Source of the DNA: Ogataea parapolymorpha DL-1
Lineage: Eukaryota > Ascomycota > Pichiomycetes > Pichiales > Pichiaceae
Assembly: GCF_000187245.1 (NCBI RefSeq)
Contig: NC_027865.1
Location: 496,001-560,000 of the forward strand
DNA: 64,000 nt
Direction: 5' to 3'
This document shows, in pieces, positions 41,156 through 50,300 of this stretch (position 1 is the first letter of the stretch; every line of letters starts with the position of its first letter). The notes under the pieces were generated by a model. It saw nothing but the letters and a program-made list of their open reading frames with translations. It was not told the DNA's origin and did not search any database. Position numbers and translations under genes: made by a program.

Positions 41156-41632
41156 TCATAAGAAACTCTTCACCTCCACGTCCTCCTTTTTCTCCTGAAC
41201 AGGCTTCTTGGTTCCGCGAATTCCCGTGAACTCGCTCTTCGGAAGCCCAAAATACTCAAACCGCTCGTTCAGAACAGCCAGCTCGCTTTCCACGTCCTCA
41301 ACGCGCATTTTTCCTTTTTTGAGCTCCTCGATGATGTGCTCGAACTTCTTGAACCGCTGCTGATAATTATCGTTCATCTCCTCAATATAATTCTTTTCTC
41401 TCATTATGTTTAGCACGGACGATCCCGCCAATGTGATTAGAAACATCTGCCAGACAGTCATTCGCAACGACCGTCTTGTCAGGGCCTTCTTGAGCTCGCT
41501 CTCCTCCTTGGACTCGTCTTGTTTCTGGTTGGGGTCTGGCTGGTGGCCCATCTGCTGGAAGTACGCGGCCGACGGGCGCTGGATCGGCGAGGTGCTGTAG
41601 CGGCGAATAGCGGGTAAACAGGCGCGGATCAT
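41156..41632 (-). CDS. Mitochondrial inner-membrane coiled-coil protein, Ina17-like
   Basis: A 158-residue protein with a mitochondrial leader (MIRACLPAIRRYSTSPIQRP) cut probably after about residue 13-15. It has one membrane helix at about 59-78 (WQMFLITLAGSSVLNIM) and a C-terminal coiled coil (about 80-130, FKKFEHIIEELKKGKMRVEDVESELAVLNERF). This layout, and the KGKMRVEDVESEL segment, resemble Ina17, a subunit of the INAC complex that helps assemble the F1Fo ATP synthase peripheral stalk. I recognise the layout better than the sequence, so the name is tentative. It is convergent with DAL81 (74 bp between stops). Confidence 0.55.
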   Translation of the reverse strand: MIRACLPAIRRYSTSPIQRPSAAYFQQMGHQPDPNQKQDESKEESELKKALTRRSLRMTVWQMFLITLAGSSVLNIMREKNYIEEMNDNYQQRFKKFEHIIEELKKGKMRVEDVESELAVLNERFEYFGLPKSEFTGIRGTKKPVQEKKEDVEVKSFL

Positions 41633-41713
41633 ACTGAATAATTTTAATTAACTCTTCACATTTATACATTTTTCAGAATCTTTTTTGCGCGATCGATTAC
41701 ATAAGCGCACCGG

Positions 41714-44700
41714 TTACCGCTCCTCGTCAAGGAAGTCGTCGATCTCACGCGCATCGTCGTCGTTGGCGTTCACGTCGAACAGCGACTCGTCCTCGTCGTC
41801 GATAATGCGGTCGTTGAACGACGCAAACCGCTCGTAGTTGTCGAGGCCGCCCCTTCTGAAGCGCGAAAAAAAGCCGTTTTTCAGGAAACTCGAGAGCCGG
41901 TGCTGTAATGCCACCACGGCGCTCACAAACACAAGACCACCCCTCACGACCTTATTCACGGCACGGTCCACAGGCGTCTCCTCAATCAGGTGCAATTCCT
42001 CGTCCTCGTCGAGACGGATCTCTCCAAACCTCGAAAAACCTCCATTACGACGGATTCCTCTGTCGTAAACGAAGGTGGCCGCCCCCACAAACGCGGCAAT
42101 CGGCGCGAAAATCACCCAGAAAAGGCCCGCCCCGTGCAGTCCCGCGCCGTACTTGTCCTTGTACTGCTCTTTCTTGCCCGGACATGGATGAGAAATCCAT
42201 TTGTCCAGCTCTAGTCCCTGCTCGCAGGTGCTCATTGGAATTTTTCGGTATCCGGTCGGCTCCCAGTACTCGACCTGGTCCTCGTCCAGCTGGCAATATT
42301 CTGTTGGGTCCACTGGTTTCAGGCCCTTGATCAGCTGGCACGTGCCGTCGGCGGCCAGCACAAAGTTGTAGTCGCACTCAAAGTCGTGACGCGTGCATTT
42401 GCAGTTTTTGGTCTTCTTGTACAGCTTGTTCAGCGGCGCAGCACCAACAAAACAGTCCGACTGTGACGCCTTGCGCCTTGGATATCTGGCCTCGTGGCCA
42501 AACAGACAGTTGTCCGACTGGTGCGGGTGTTTAGGCGACCAGTACTCGTAGTCCGTAAAATCGGTCAGCTCGTTCTCGTCGTTCACCATCAGCTCACATT
42601 GTCGCTGCTGGAGGCCGGCAAAGTTCAGATTGTATATCTCGTCGCGGCCTCTTTCGTCCTTAGCCAGCAGGATGAACTTACGGGACGTGTCAGAGGGAAC
42701 CGTTGCAATGTCCCAGACGTTCCTTGGAGACTCTGCAAACTCGTAATCCTGCCAAGTCTCGCCCTCGTCAAGAGAGTACGACACGGTGTTTGTGAGCCCC
42801 TGCTTGACCAGCACAAGAATTGTACCCTGGTCGCCAAACTCCCACATATAATTGCCCTTCTTGACTTCTTTCCATGTTGCTCCCGCGTCGTTCGAGAAGA
42901 AAGTGGCCGTTTCCGGCGAACTGTACGGTAGCAGTGCCGTGCCGACGTTTCCAACTCCAAAAAGCAGCCCCACGGCCGAGGCCGACGAATAAGTGTCTCT
43001 CGAGGGATCGTTTCTTTCGGTAAACGAGTGCAAATTCAGCGTGCATTCCTTCTTGCCGCTGCACTTATACTTGTTGCCTTCAGAATCCACAGGCGGCGGA
43101 ACCAGATAATCCCACTCTGCGCCGTCATTGTACGTGATCATGGTCTTGACAGCCTTCTCGTCGCCATTGCGCACCACGTCATCGTAGTTGGCCACAACGT
43201 TGACCGTGGCTATTCCCTCCAAACTCTGCACGCTCTCAAAGTCCACAAACGCAAACTCGTTGCGGTTCACATGGGACAGCGACTGCACATACTGCGTGCC
43301 GTTGTAGTTCGATTTCAATAGCGCACCAAACTCGCGCTGCGAGGCCGAGTGCGTGGTCACGTGCAGGAAAATCTGGTCGGAGTTCACGTCCAAAATCGTG
43401 TAGGCTGTCTGTCTGGTGACCATGATGTCCTTGGGGAACATGGCCTCGGCAAAAATCTTGCCGTCGGCAGAAACAAACGCAGTCAGCGAGTTGTCGTCGT
43501 CCAGCCGTGCAACCACCAGGAATTTGCCTGTCTGTGCAAACCCAATGATCCTGTCAAACAGCGTTTTGATGTCCTTTTGGAAGTAGTCTGTGCTGGAGAT
43601 TAGCCGCAAAGCCTGGCGGTCGTCGGTGAACTGGTCGCACACAATCAGTGTCTCGTTGACGGCGTACTCCTTGTCGTTGAACAGAGAGCCGACATAGTTG
43701 CACGTGTTGGCGTCGGCCACCAGACGCTCGAACGATTCGCCGTGGTTTTGGGTGTGATACGTCTCCACCACACAGTTGCTGGAAAACAGATTCGCACAGC
43801 TCCGTTCGGCACGCACAATAAACTCTGAGGCATTGTGTTTGTTGAAAGTCAGCGAGAGCTTCTCGAACTCGTGGCCCCTGACGGGCAGAGTGCGCTCATA
43901 GACCGAGACTCCTCTGTCAGGCGAGAAAAAGAGCGCGTCGGCGTCGGTCAAAATGTAGACATGGTCTGCTTTGTAAGGGTTGCTGTAAACGCCAGTGACA
44001 ATGTGCTGGCCGTTCAGGAACTTGCCAAACGAAGAGCCTCCGTCAAACGAGATGTACAGAACCTTGTTCTCGGTGAGCACAAAAAGTGTCTCGTCTGGAA
44101 GACCGTCTGAGTCGTAGGTGAGATAGAAATACTCGGCAATTCTCTCGCCCAGCGGAATGTGCGTAACTTTCACAGGATCCGTCATGTTCTGCAAATCATT
44201 CTCACAGTCAAAAGTGAAGTCGTCTTCCTCTATTTCGTAGCCGCCCTCTGGATCACACGTGTCGCCCGGTATCATCTGTCTCGTTGTAATTTTGATCATA
44301 CCCTTCTGGTCGGCGCACTGATTCGCAGCTAACACCTCCAGAACCGGCTCACAGACATCATTCTCGCCTTTGATGAAGCCGAATGTGCACTCAGTATCGT
44401 CAATCGTGCACTTGCAAGGCTCCTCGATAACTTTGAGGTCCTCGTACGGATGGTTCACAAAACAGTCCGCGTTTTGCTTCCGTCTTCTGAACTTCTCCGT
44501 GTGTCCCAAAACACAGACTGGAGAGTCGCTGTCCGGGAGCACTCTGGCGTACCAGTCCTCAAAATCGTCTTCAGAACACGTTCTTTCAAACGCTCCAGTG
44601 AAGTCTATGGCATACAGAAAAATCTTGGAAAGCGAGGAATCCTCTCCCGTGACAAGAACCTGCTGCGTGCTGCCATCCAGAGACGTGAAAACATCGAGCG

Positions 44701-46252
44701 GCAGTATATGATCGCCAAATTCCGCCTCTTCCCAGGAGTCGCCTTGGTCAAGAGAGTACAGGAACGTGTTTGGAAGAGTACTAGGGTCCAGCCGCACGTC
44801 CAACAGATGCGACATGTCGATCTGAATGGCAACGATGATGTTTCCGAGGTCGGCAAACGTGAACACCGCAGACCCGTCAACGACTTTTTTCCACGTCACA
44901 CCGTTGTCTCTGGAAATGTACGTATTGAGTTCGTTGAGGTCAGATGTCAGGTACTTGCCGACGTTTCCTATTCCAACGAGAATCCCCGGAGTGGGGCCAG
45001 TAGCGAACTTCCCGTTTGTGTTTCTGATCGTGGTCCACATCAAATTGAGCGAGCACTCGGAATCCCCGTCGCAGTCATCGTCATCGGTAGTTCTAAGATA
45101 ATGCCATGTCTTTCCGTCGTCAATCGAGATTTTGGACTTAGCCAGCGGGGACGCGCTATCGTCGTCCGCGTTTTCGTGGCTCAGCAATAGAATAACTCCC
45201 TCCACTTCCTGCACCATCGTGATGTCCGACAATCCTAGCCCGTTTGTCAAAACATTCTCGTGGATCTTGTCAAAGAACAGCCCAGACGAGTCCGACTTGT
45301 ACAAATCTGCATCCAGTGCAGCATTTTTTGGCTGACGCTGGCCCTGAATGGCAATGTAGAGCGACTGCGGCGTGGAGGGCAATATTCTGAACATCCACGA
45401 TTTGAGCTGGTCCTCGAAATAAGCCCGTCTGAACGTTTCTCCGTCCTTAGAAATAAATAGTATGATCTCGGCATCAGGAGTGTACTTGTCAACAGAAACA
45501 GTGGCAATAATGAATGACTGGACCACCCGGATCGACACAAGATTCATCCTGTCGAACTCTGCAGACGGTGAAGATACGGTCTTGAAGAAATCGTTTGTGG
45601 TCAGAAGTCCACCTTTTTTGTCGATACCCGCCTGGTCTCCGTCCACTTTGGAACATATAATCTTCTCGTCCGGTCCTGCCGTAAACGCTTTGTTGCTCTT
45701 TGCGAAAATACAGTAGTCCAAGCCGTCGTGATCCACTTTTTTAGGAGGCGTTTTCAGACCATCGTTGCTGAAAAACCAGTTTTTTTTGCATTCAAATAGA
45801 AATTGTTCGCTCGCCGCACAGTCCTCGAAATTGAAAAGGATATAGTCGTGGTTGGCATAGTTGACCTGAACATTACCCAAGCTGAATTTGTTGCCACTGT
45901 GGTCGACCTCAAAAGGAGTCCAAGTTTTTCCGCGATCGCGGGTGTAGAACTGGGTTTTGGACGTAGATAGAGCAAATCCCAGCTCTTTGGCATAGTCCAC
46001 GGTGTGAACACTCGTTAAATTGACCTCTTGCCCAGCAGAATTTTTGAGATCCACCTTTTTCCAGTTTTTGGCATTGTCTTCCGATATATACAGGCTGTTG
46101 TCCTCTATGATAAGCACCACAGACGAGTCGTCAAAGTACGTGAGGTCGTGGCCCGCGCTGAACTCTTTTCTCGACACTGCTGGCTTCCAGTCCGCAGCCC
46201 CTACAAGACTCACAAGAGCCAGAACGGGAAACAGCAACGTTGACCACTTCAT
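41714..46252 (-). CDS. VPS10: Vacuolar protein sorting receptor Vps10
   Basis: A 1512-residue type I membrane receptor that carries carboxypeptidase Y-type cargo from the late Golgi to the endosome and is returned by retromer. The signal peptide is MKWSTLLFPVLALVSLVGA; I start at 46252, the ATG of this leader, not at the in-frame ATG at 46279. Two tandem Vps10 domains (about 20-660 and 690-1350) each hold Asp-box repeats such as SEDNAKNW, SRDNGVTWKK, SNDAGATWKE and SLDEGETW, and cysteine-rich 10CC modules. One membrane helix lies near 1385-1405 (ALFWVIFAPIAAFVGAATF-like). The cytosolic tail has YERF and an acidic C-terminus, a possible tyrosine-based retrieval signal. Length is close to S. 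cerevisiae Vps10 (1579). Confidence 0.97.
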   Translation of the reverse strand: MKWSTLLFPVLALVSLVGAADWKPAVSRKEFSAGHDLTYFDDSSVVLIIEDNSLYISEDNAKNWKKVDLKNSAGQEVNLTSVHTVDYAKELGFALSTSKTQFYTRDRGKTWTPFEVDHSGNKFSLGNVQVNYANHDYILFNFEDCAASEQFLFECKKNWFFSNDGLKTPPKKVDHDGLDYCIFAKSNKAFTAGPDEKIICSKVDGDQAGIDKKGGLLTTNDFFKTVSSPSAEFDRMNLVSIRVVQSFIIATVSVDKYTPDAEIILFISKDGETFRRAYFEDQLKSWMFRILPSTPQSLYIAIQGQRQPKNAALDADLYKSDSSGLFFDKIHENVLTNGLGLSDITMVQEVEGVILLLSHENADDDSASPLAKSKISIDDGKTWHYLRTTDDDDCDGDSECSLNLMWTTIRNTNGKFATGPTPGILVGIGNVGKYLTSDLNELNTYISRDNGVTWKKVVDGSAVFTFADLGNIIVAIQIDMSHLLDVRLDPSTLPNTFLYSLDQGDSWEEAEFGDHILPLDVFTSLDGSTQQVLVTGEDSSLSKIFLYAIDFTGAFERTCSEDDFEDWYARVLPDSDSPVCVLGHTEKFRRRKQNADCFVNHPYEDLKVIEEPCKCTIDDTECTFGFIKGENDVCEPVLEVLAANQCADQKGMIKITTRQMIPGDTCDPEGGYEIEEDDFTFDCENDLQNMTDPVKVTHIPLGERIAEYFYLTYDSDGLPDETLFVLTENKVLYISFDGGSSFGKFLNGQHIVTGVYSNPYKADHVYILTDADALFFSPDRGVSVYERTLPVRGHEFEKLSLTFNKHNASEFIVRAERSCANLFSSNCVVETYHTQNHGESFERLVADANTCNYVGSLFNDKEYAVNETLIVCDQFTDDRQALRLISSTDYFQKDIKTLFDRIIGFAQTGKFLVVARLDDDNSLTAFVSADGKIFAEAMFPKDIMVTRQTAYTILDVNSDQIFLHVTTHSASQREFGALLKSNYNGTQYVQSLSHVNRNEFAFVDFESVQSLEGIATVNVVANYDDVVRNGDEKAVKTMITYNDGAEWDYLVPPPVDSEGNKYKCSGKKECTLNLHSFTERNDPSRDTYSSASAVGLLFGVGNVGTALLPYSSPETATFFSNDAGATWKEVKKGNYMWEFGDQGTILVLVKQGLTNTVSYSLDEGETWQDYEFAESPRNVWDIATVPSDTSRKFILLAKDERGRDEIYNLNFAGLQQRQCELMVNDENELTDFTDYEYWSPKHPHQSDNCLFGHEARYPRRKASQSDCFVGAAPLNKLYKKTKNCKCTRHDFECDYNFVLAADGTCQLIKGLKPVDPTEYCQLDEDQVEYWEPTGYRKIPMSTCEQGLELDKWISHPCPGKKEQYKDKYGAGLHGAGLFWVIFAPIAAFVGAATFVYDRGIRRNGGFSRFGEIRLDEDEELHLIEETPVDRAVNKVVRGGLVFVSAVVALQHRLSSFLKNGFFSRFRRGGLDNYERFASFNDRIIDDEDESLFDVNANDDDAREIDDFLDEER

Positions 46253-46402
46253 TCTAAAATATGGCAATGGTCTTCCCAAGCAAGTTTGAGCGTAATTGGT
46301 TGGCGTAGACCCAAAATGAAAGTGCTCCTAATAAGTGCTTAAATTTAGGACTTTGCCTTTATTTAGTTTTTTTCTGTGTTCATAACCACCAGCCATAATT
46401 AG

Positions 46403-46808
46403 CTACTCCTCGCACCAGGAGAATCGGTCAGGGCCCGCAATGGCCATGAGGGTAGGCCCTGTGGCGAGAATGTTGAAGAATGCCGTTGATTGGTCGACGT
46501 CTAGGAGCGAGAGGTCTGGCGCATTGGCTGTAAGGGCAGAGGAGAGAAGATGGGTCTCGTCTGCGGGCACCCTAATATAGACGCGCTCGTTCTCTATTTT
46601 AAGGATGTCATAATGCACTGCGGTACCCGTGATACCGTGTAGCTTTGAGAGAGCCTTGTAGATAAGAGATTTCCACGTGATCGCATCCAGAGCAGGTAAT
46701 ATTTCAAGAGAGGGCACGAAACGGCTGCTGTTAGGAAGCAAAGAAGGATACTCACAGTTCTACGAGCAGGTAACTCCATTCGGAGATGAATGAGATTTGT
46801 TTCGACAT
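46403..46808 (-). CDS. POP8: RNase P/MRP subunit Pop8, two exons
   Basis: Joining exon 1 (46808-46756) to exon 2 (46724-46403) gives 124 residues, starting MSKQISFISEWSYLLVEL. The core LDAITWKSLIYKALSKLHGITGTAVHYDILKIENERVYIRVPADETHLLSSAL lines up with S. cerevisiae Pop8 (MTWRQWLNNALKRSYGIFGEGVEYSFL...KLAYIRV), a small protein of nuclear RNase P and RNase MRP that works beside Pop5. S. cerevisiae POP8 also has an intron. Without splicing, exon 1 ends at a TGA within the intron. The 3' splice site is a tandem CAGCAG (NAGNAG), so a 125-residue variant with one extra serine is possible. Confidence 0.85.
46725..46755 (-). other. 31-nt intron in POP8 (28 nt with the alternative acceptor)
   Basis: On the minus strand it begins GTGAGTATCC at 46755 and ends CTAACAGCAG at 46725. 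The 31-nt form has the same CTAAY-NNN-AG 3' end as the EAF and NDUFB10 introns; the upstream AG at 46728 would give 28 nt. Both keep the frame. Confidence 0.8.
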
Positions 46809-46912
46809 AAGGTAAGGTGTGCTGACTCTTCAGCAGTGAGCACCAGGGTGTATGGTTCTGGTTGATTTGATTATTTTATTTATTTTATTTTTTATTTTTT
46901 TATTTTTTTGAA
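46809..46912 (-). promoter_or_regulatory. POP8 promoter remnant with poly(dA:dT) tract
   Basis: About 104 bp between the POP8 start and the transposon's left TA. The part next to the transposon (46868-46911) is an almost pure T-rich tract on the plus strand, a nucleosome-excluding element often shared by divergent yeast promoters. Confidence 0.5.
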
Positions 46913-46914
46913 TA
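46913..46914. repeat. Left TA target-site duplication
   Basis: TA immediately precedes the left terminal repeat (CAGGTAAAACCGG). The right copy is at 52574-52575. TA duplication is the hallmark of Tc1/mariner insertion. Confidence 0.8.
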
Positions 46915-47079
46915 CAGGTAAAACCGGAAATATTGGATTTCTTCTGGGAATATTTGATTTCCCCGTCGGAAACATTTGAATAGTGCGTCGGTAAAAATTG
47001 TATCGTGATTTGAGTCATGTGATGGTAATATTTGGATCCTCGCTCGGTATCTTTTGTATCTAGAATTGTACTGGAATTG
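46915..47079 (+). repeat. Left terminal inverted repeat of the transposon (165 bp)
   Basis: Matches the reverse complement of 52409-52573 with about nine mismatches, mostly after position 105. Internal direct repeats of the form GGAAATATTTG begin at 46926, 46947, 46968 and 46990, so spaced 21, 21 and 22 bp, with a fifth copy at 47024. These are probable transposase binding sites on one face of the helix. An open frame reading outwards lies in both terminal repeats. Confidence 0.9.
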
Positions 47080-47328
47080 TATTATGTGGGAACAACAATT
47101 GGATTTCCACAAAATAGACTTAGACCAGTATTGATGCAAGGTGGCCAGTATTGGGCGCAGGTGTTTTGGTATTGTGTATTCCCTTCCTGCATTGTGTTGT
47201 TCCACCGAAAGATTTACTCAGCGATCAAAAATGATTGATCGATAATTGTTTTGTTTATTTGTTTTGGTCAACAAATGTAATGGAAATGGCCTATAAATGA
47301 TGTAGGATTGAATGGATCTAGTCCAGTG
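47080..47328 (+). promoter_or_regulatory. Transposase upstream region
   Basis: About 250 bp between the left terminal repeat and the transposase ATG, AT-rich, with CCTATAAATG near 47290 and a very short upstream frame ending just before the gene. No other feature seen. Confidence 0.4.
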
Positions 47329-50300
47329 ATGGACTATCCAAAGGTTCGTTGCAAAGATAAAGGGCTGACCAGCTCGCCGAACAAGGACACCGAGGCGGGA
47401 GCTGTGAGAAAACTGTCTATTGAAAGAAAGATTGGCAAAGGAAGTCGGGCGAATTCTAATGCATCGGCCTCATCATCTAGGGTTGGCACTCCACGGAGGA
47501 CGAGATCGATGACTAAGGCGATCGAGAAAGCTTCGGAAACGTGGCAAACGGGAGGAGACCCCCAAACACCGGTAAGAGGTCCATCAAAGCAGTGCGATTG
47601 GGAAGACAACGAACGCCTGAATTCAGGTGAATATTGCTTACAGTCTCCTTTGGAGGCGAAAAGTATAGTGTCTCGTTCAGAAGGGCAGCAGAGTGCTCCT
47701 TCGACTCCGCCAACCAGAACGCCTTCGTCGAGAAAAAGGTCAATGAGCAGGAAACTGAAAGAGTCTCTAAAATCAGGTCCGGAGCTCGGGGACGTGGGAA
47801 GCTCTCCAAGATCTAAATCACAAAGTCTTAGGCGTAGGGTTTCTTCAGGCCGCCTCCGGCAAGCAAGACTTTCTAACTCAGGAGACCCTGCGTCGCATCC
47901 TAAGTTACCTGAACAGCTGGATAGTCTCCCCAAAGAAGAGGTGAATGCTTTGGATCTGAATAATGAGCCAATAGCTTCGCAACAAAATCATGATCACGAA
48001 GACTTCACATGTGATGGCCCGAAAGTCATGGATATGCGGGATGCACCGACAGAGCCAAGAAAACCGATGTTGGACTCGAATTGTACGATTGACAATCATG
48101 CAAAAACTGATACTTGTCCTAAGCTTGAGACTATCGATTTACCAATTGCGATTCTGAGCGAGACTAGAATTGGCAGCAGCCCATTAGCCGATGGGACAAG
48201 AGAAGCCGAAACCAATTCGATTGAAGTGTTCCCATCGGCTACCCCGACGAGCGACACTGAACACTCGAGAGGGCCCCAAGAAGAAGAGCAAAAAACTGTT
48301 TTAGGCCTTGGTAAATATTCGGGTGGCTTTGTGGATGATGATTTTGTGCTACATCCAAACGACAAATTTGAGTTGACATCCATATTAGTTCCCACCTCAA
48401 AGCTTGCAGAGTCAAATAACGGGAAAGAGGCCTCAACTGAGAAATTCGAGAATGAATATCCTGGAATAGAGAAGCTTACTGAAAGTAAGTCAACTAACGA
48501 GAGCGAAGCAATCAATATTGAGAGTGCTAAGCAGGAGATAGCCACCGCTGTGAAAGACCCAATCCGCAATTCTGATCCAGGATGTTCTGATGTTGGCTTA
48601 GCTGGGCCCGTCGAAAGTCGTGCCGAGTTAGATAAAGAACCGACTGGACCAAATGAGAATTCATCTAGACCAATTGAACCAGTGGAAGGCACAATTACGC
48701 CACCTAGTTTTTCAAATGTGCCCCAGGAACCTGTTCACAATGATGTAATTGCAGATCGATGCGACTCCCGAAGCTACTCCTTGCAAGGTTCTATTATGGC
48801 TAGTTACCATGATGAACCAAAGAATTCGAAGATCCCTGATTCACCAGATTCAACTTCTACAGTTGTACATCATCCTCTCACCGTGTCGGATAGGTGTTCA
48901 GAATTGAATAAAAAAGACAGGCAAGTGCCAAAGCTGAAAACAGTGAACGTCACCAATAATCCCTTTTATGTTCCAACTATGGGTGCTCGATCTGACATGA
49001 CAGACAGGAGACGCAATCACTCCTCTGGTAATAATCAGGGTCAGAAAGGTCTGCAACAGGCTGATCTTGAACTTCATGACGCTCTCACCAATTTTGGCGC
49101 ATCATACATGACTCAGTATAGAACACCAGCTCCTTCACTTGATATGAAGTCAGTTGACTGGGATGCTATGAGTGGTATATCTTTTACTGGCTCAAGGGCT
49201 ATGATTGACACACAATCTCAGCATTACCCGTCTTACTCTTACCCAGTTCTTGACCCGCGTGATCATCGTGCGGTAAATCACTATGAAGGATGCGTTCCCC
49301 TCGGCGATGATCCGTACAGAGCAGAGCAGATACCAGCAAAAAGCTTTAGTTCCAGCAGTAGGTACTCTAGTGGGGTCAAGAAAGAAGAATCTGATGAGTT
49401 TCATGATGAGAATCAACCGCCTTTCCTCTTCGATCCGAACAAGGTGGAAGATTTTAATGGTGGAGACCCATCGAAGAAACGTGGCGGTGGAACCAAAGGT
49501 AGAACTTGGAACCGTCAAGAATATAGTGATAGAGATCGGCAACAGTTTTTTGATTTGTGGTTGTCTACTGTGCCACGGAATGCAAAGGCAGCAGCCGAAG
49601 CTCTAGGAATCAGGTACACTACTGCGTCGAATTGGATTAAGCAGTTTCGCGACAATGGGCAGGAAGAAATACCCATGGGTGGAATACTTGGCAGGCCGTA
49701 TGCTAACCCATTGACTGAAGAGCATGAAACGCATATCATTTCCTTCTATAAAAGAATTACTCAAGAGAAAAGGGCCATGAAACTTGATGAATTGCTCGAT
49801 GAGTTGACAACCCAGTTTGAGGATCTTAAGCTTTCCAAGACAGGCTTGAGAAAACATTTGAATGATATGAATTTCAAGTATCAACGCTTGAGCAAGCATG
49901 CTGAAAATCGAAACTCTCCGGCAACCATAGCCTACAGGCAGAAGTGGATTGACTATTTGGATCAGTCCGGTGCAAACTATACACGTAATTGTGTGTTTAT
50001 TGATGAAGCTGGATTTGATGAAAATATGAAGGACAATTTCGGCTGGGCTTTCAAGGGTTCCCATCCTGTTGTTGACATTAAGAACAATGCACCGGCATTT
50101 ACGTTATTTGGCGCAATCTCACACGAGGGAATAGTTGATGTCCAAGTGAAATATCCAAAGAACTCCAAAGCCTGGCACGAATGTGTCATGCAATGGGAAC
50201 ACCACATTAATACGGATAAACCAAATGATCCAGAACCAGGTTGTGCCGAGGAAAATGCAGGCAGCTCCCAAAAATCTCCTAGTAAAGCAAGTAAAGGCAG

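Noticed and set aside
46900..47205. 101-codon minus-strand frame across the left terminal repeat as a host gene
   Set aside because: It runs over the transposon boundary into the poly(T) tract and has no recognisable protein; only the part inside the repeat is shared with the right end.
48485..48503. GTAAGTCAACTAACGAGAG within the transposase gene, matching the short-intron pattern
   Set aside because: It would be a 19-nt intron, its removal would break an open frame, and a single match of this kind is expected by chance.
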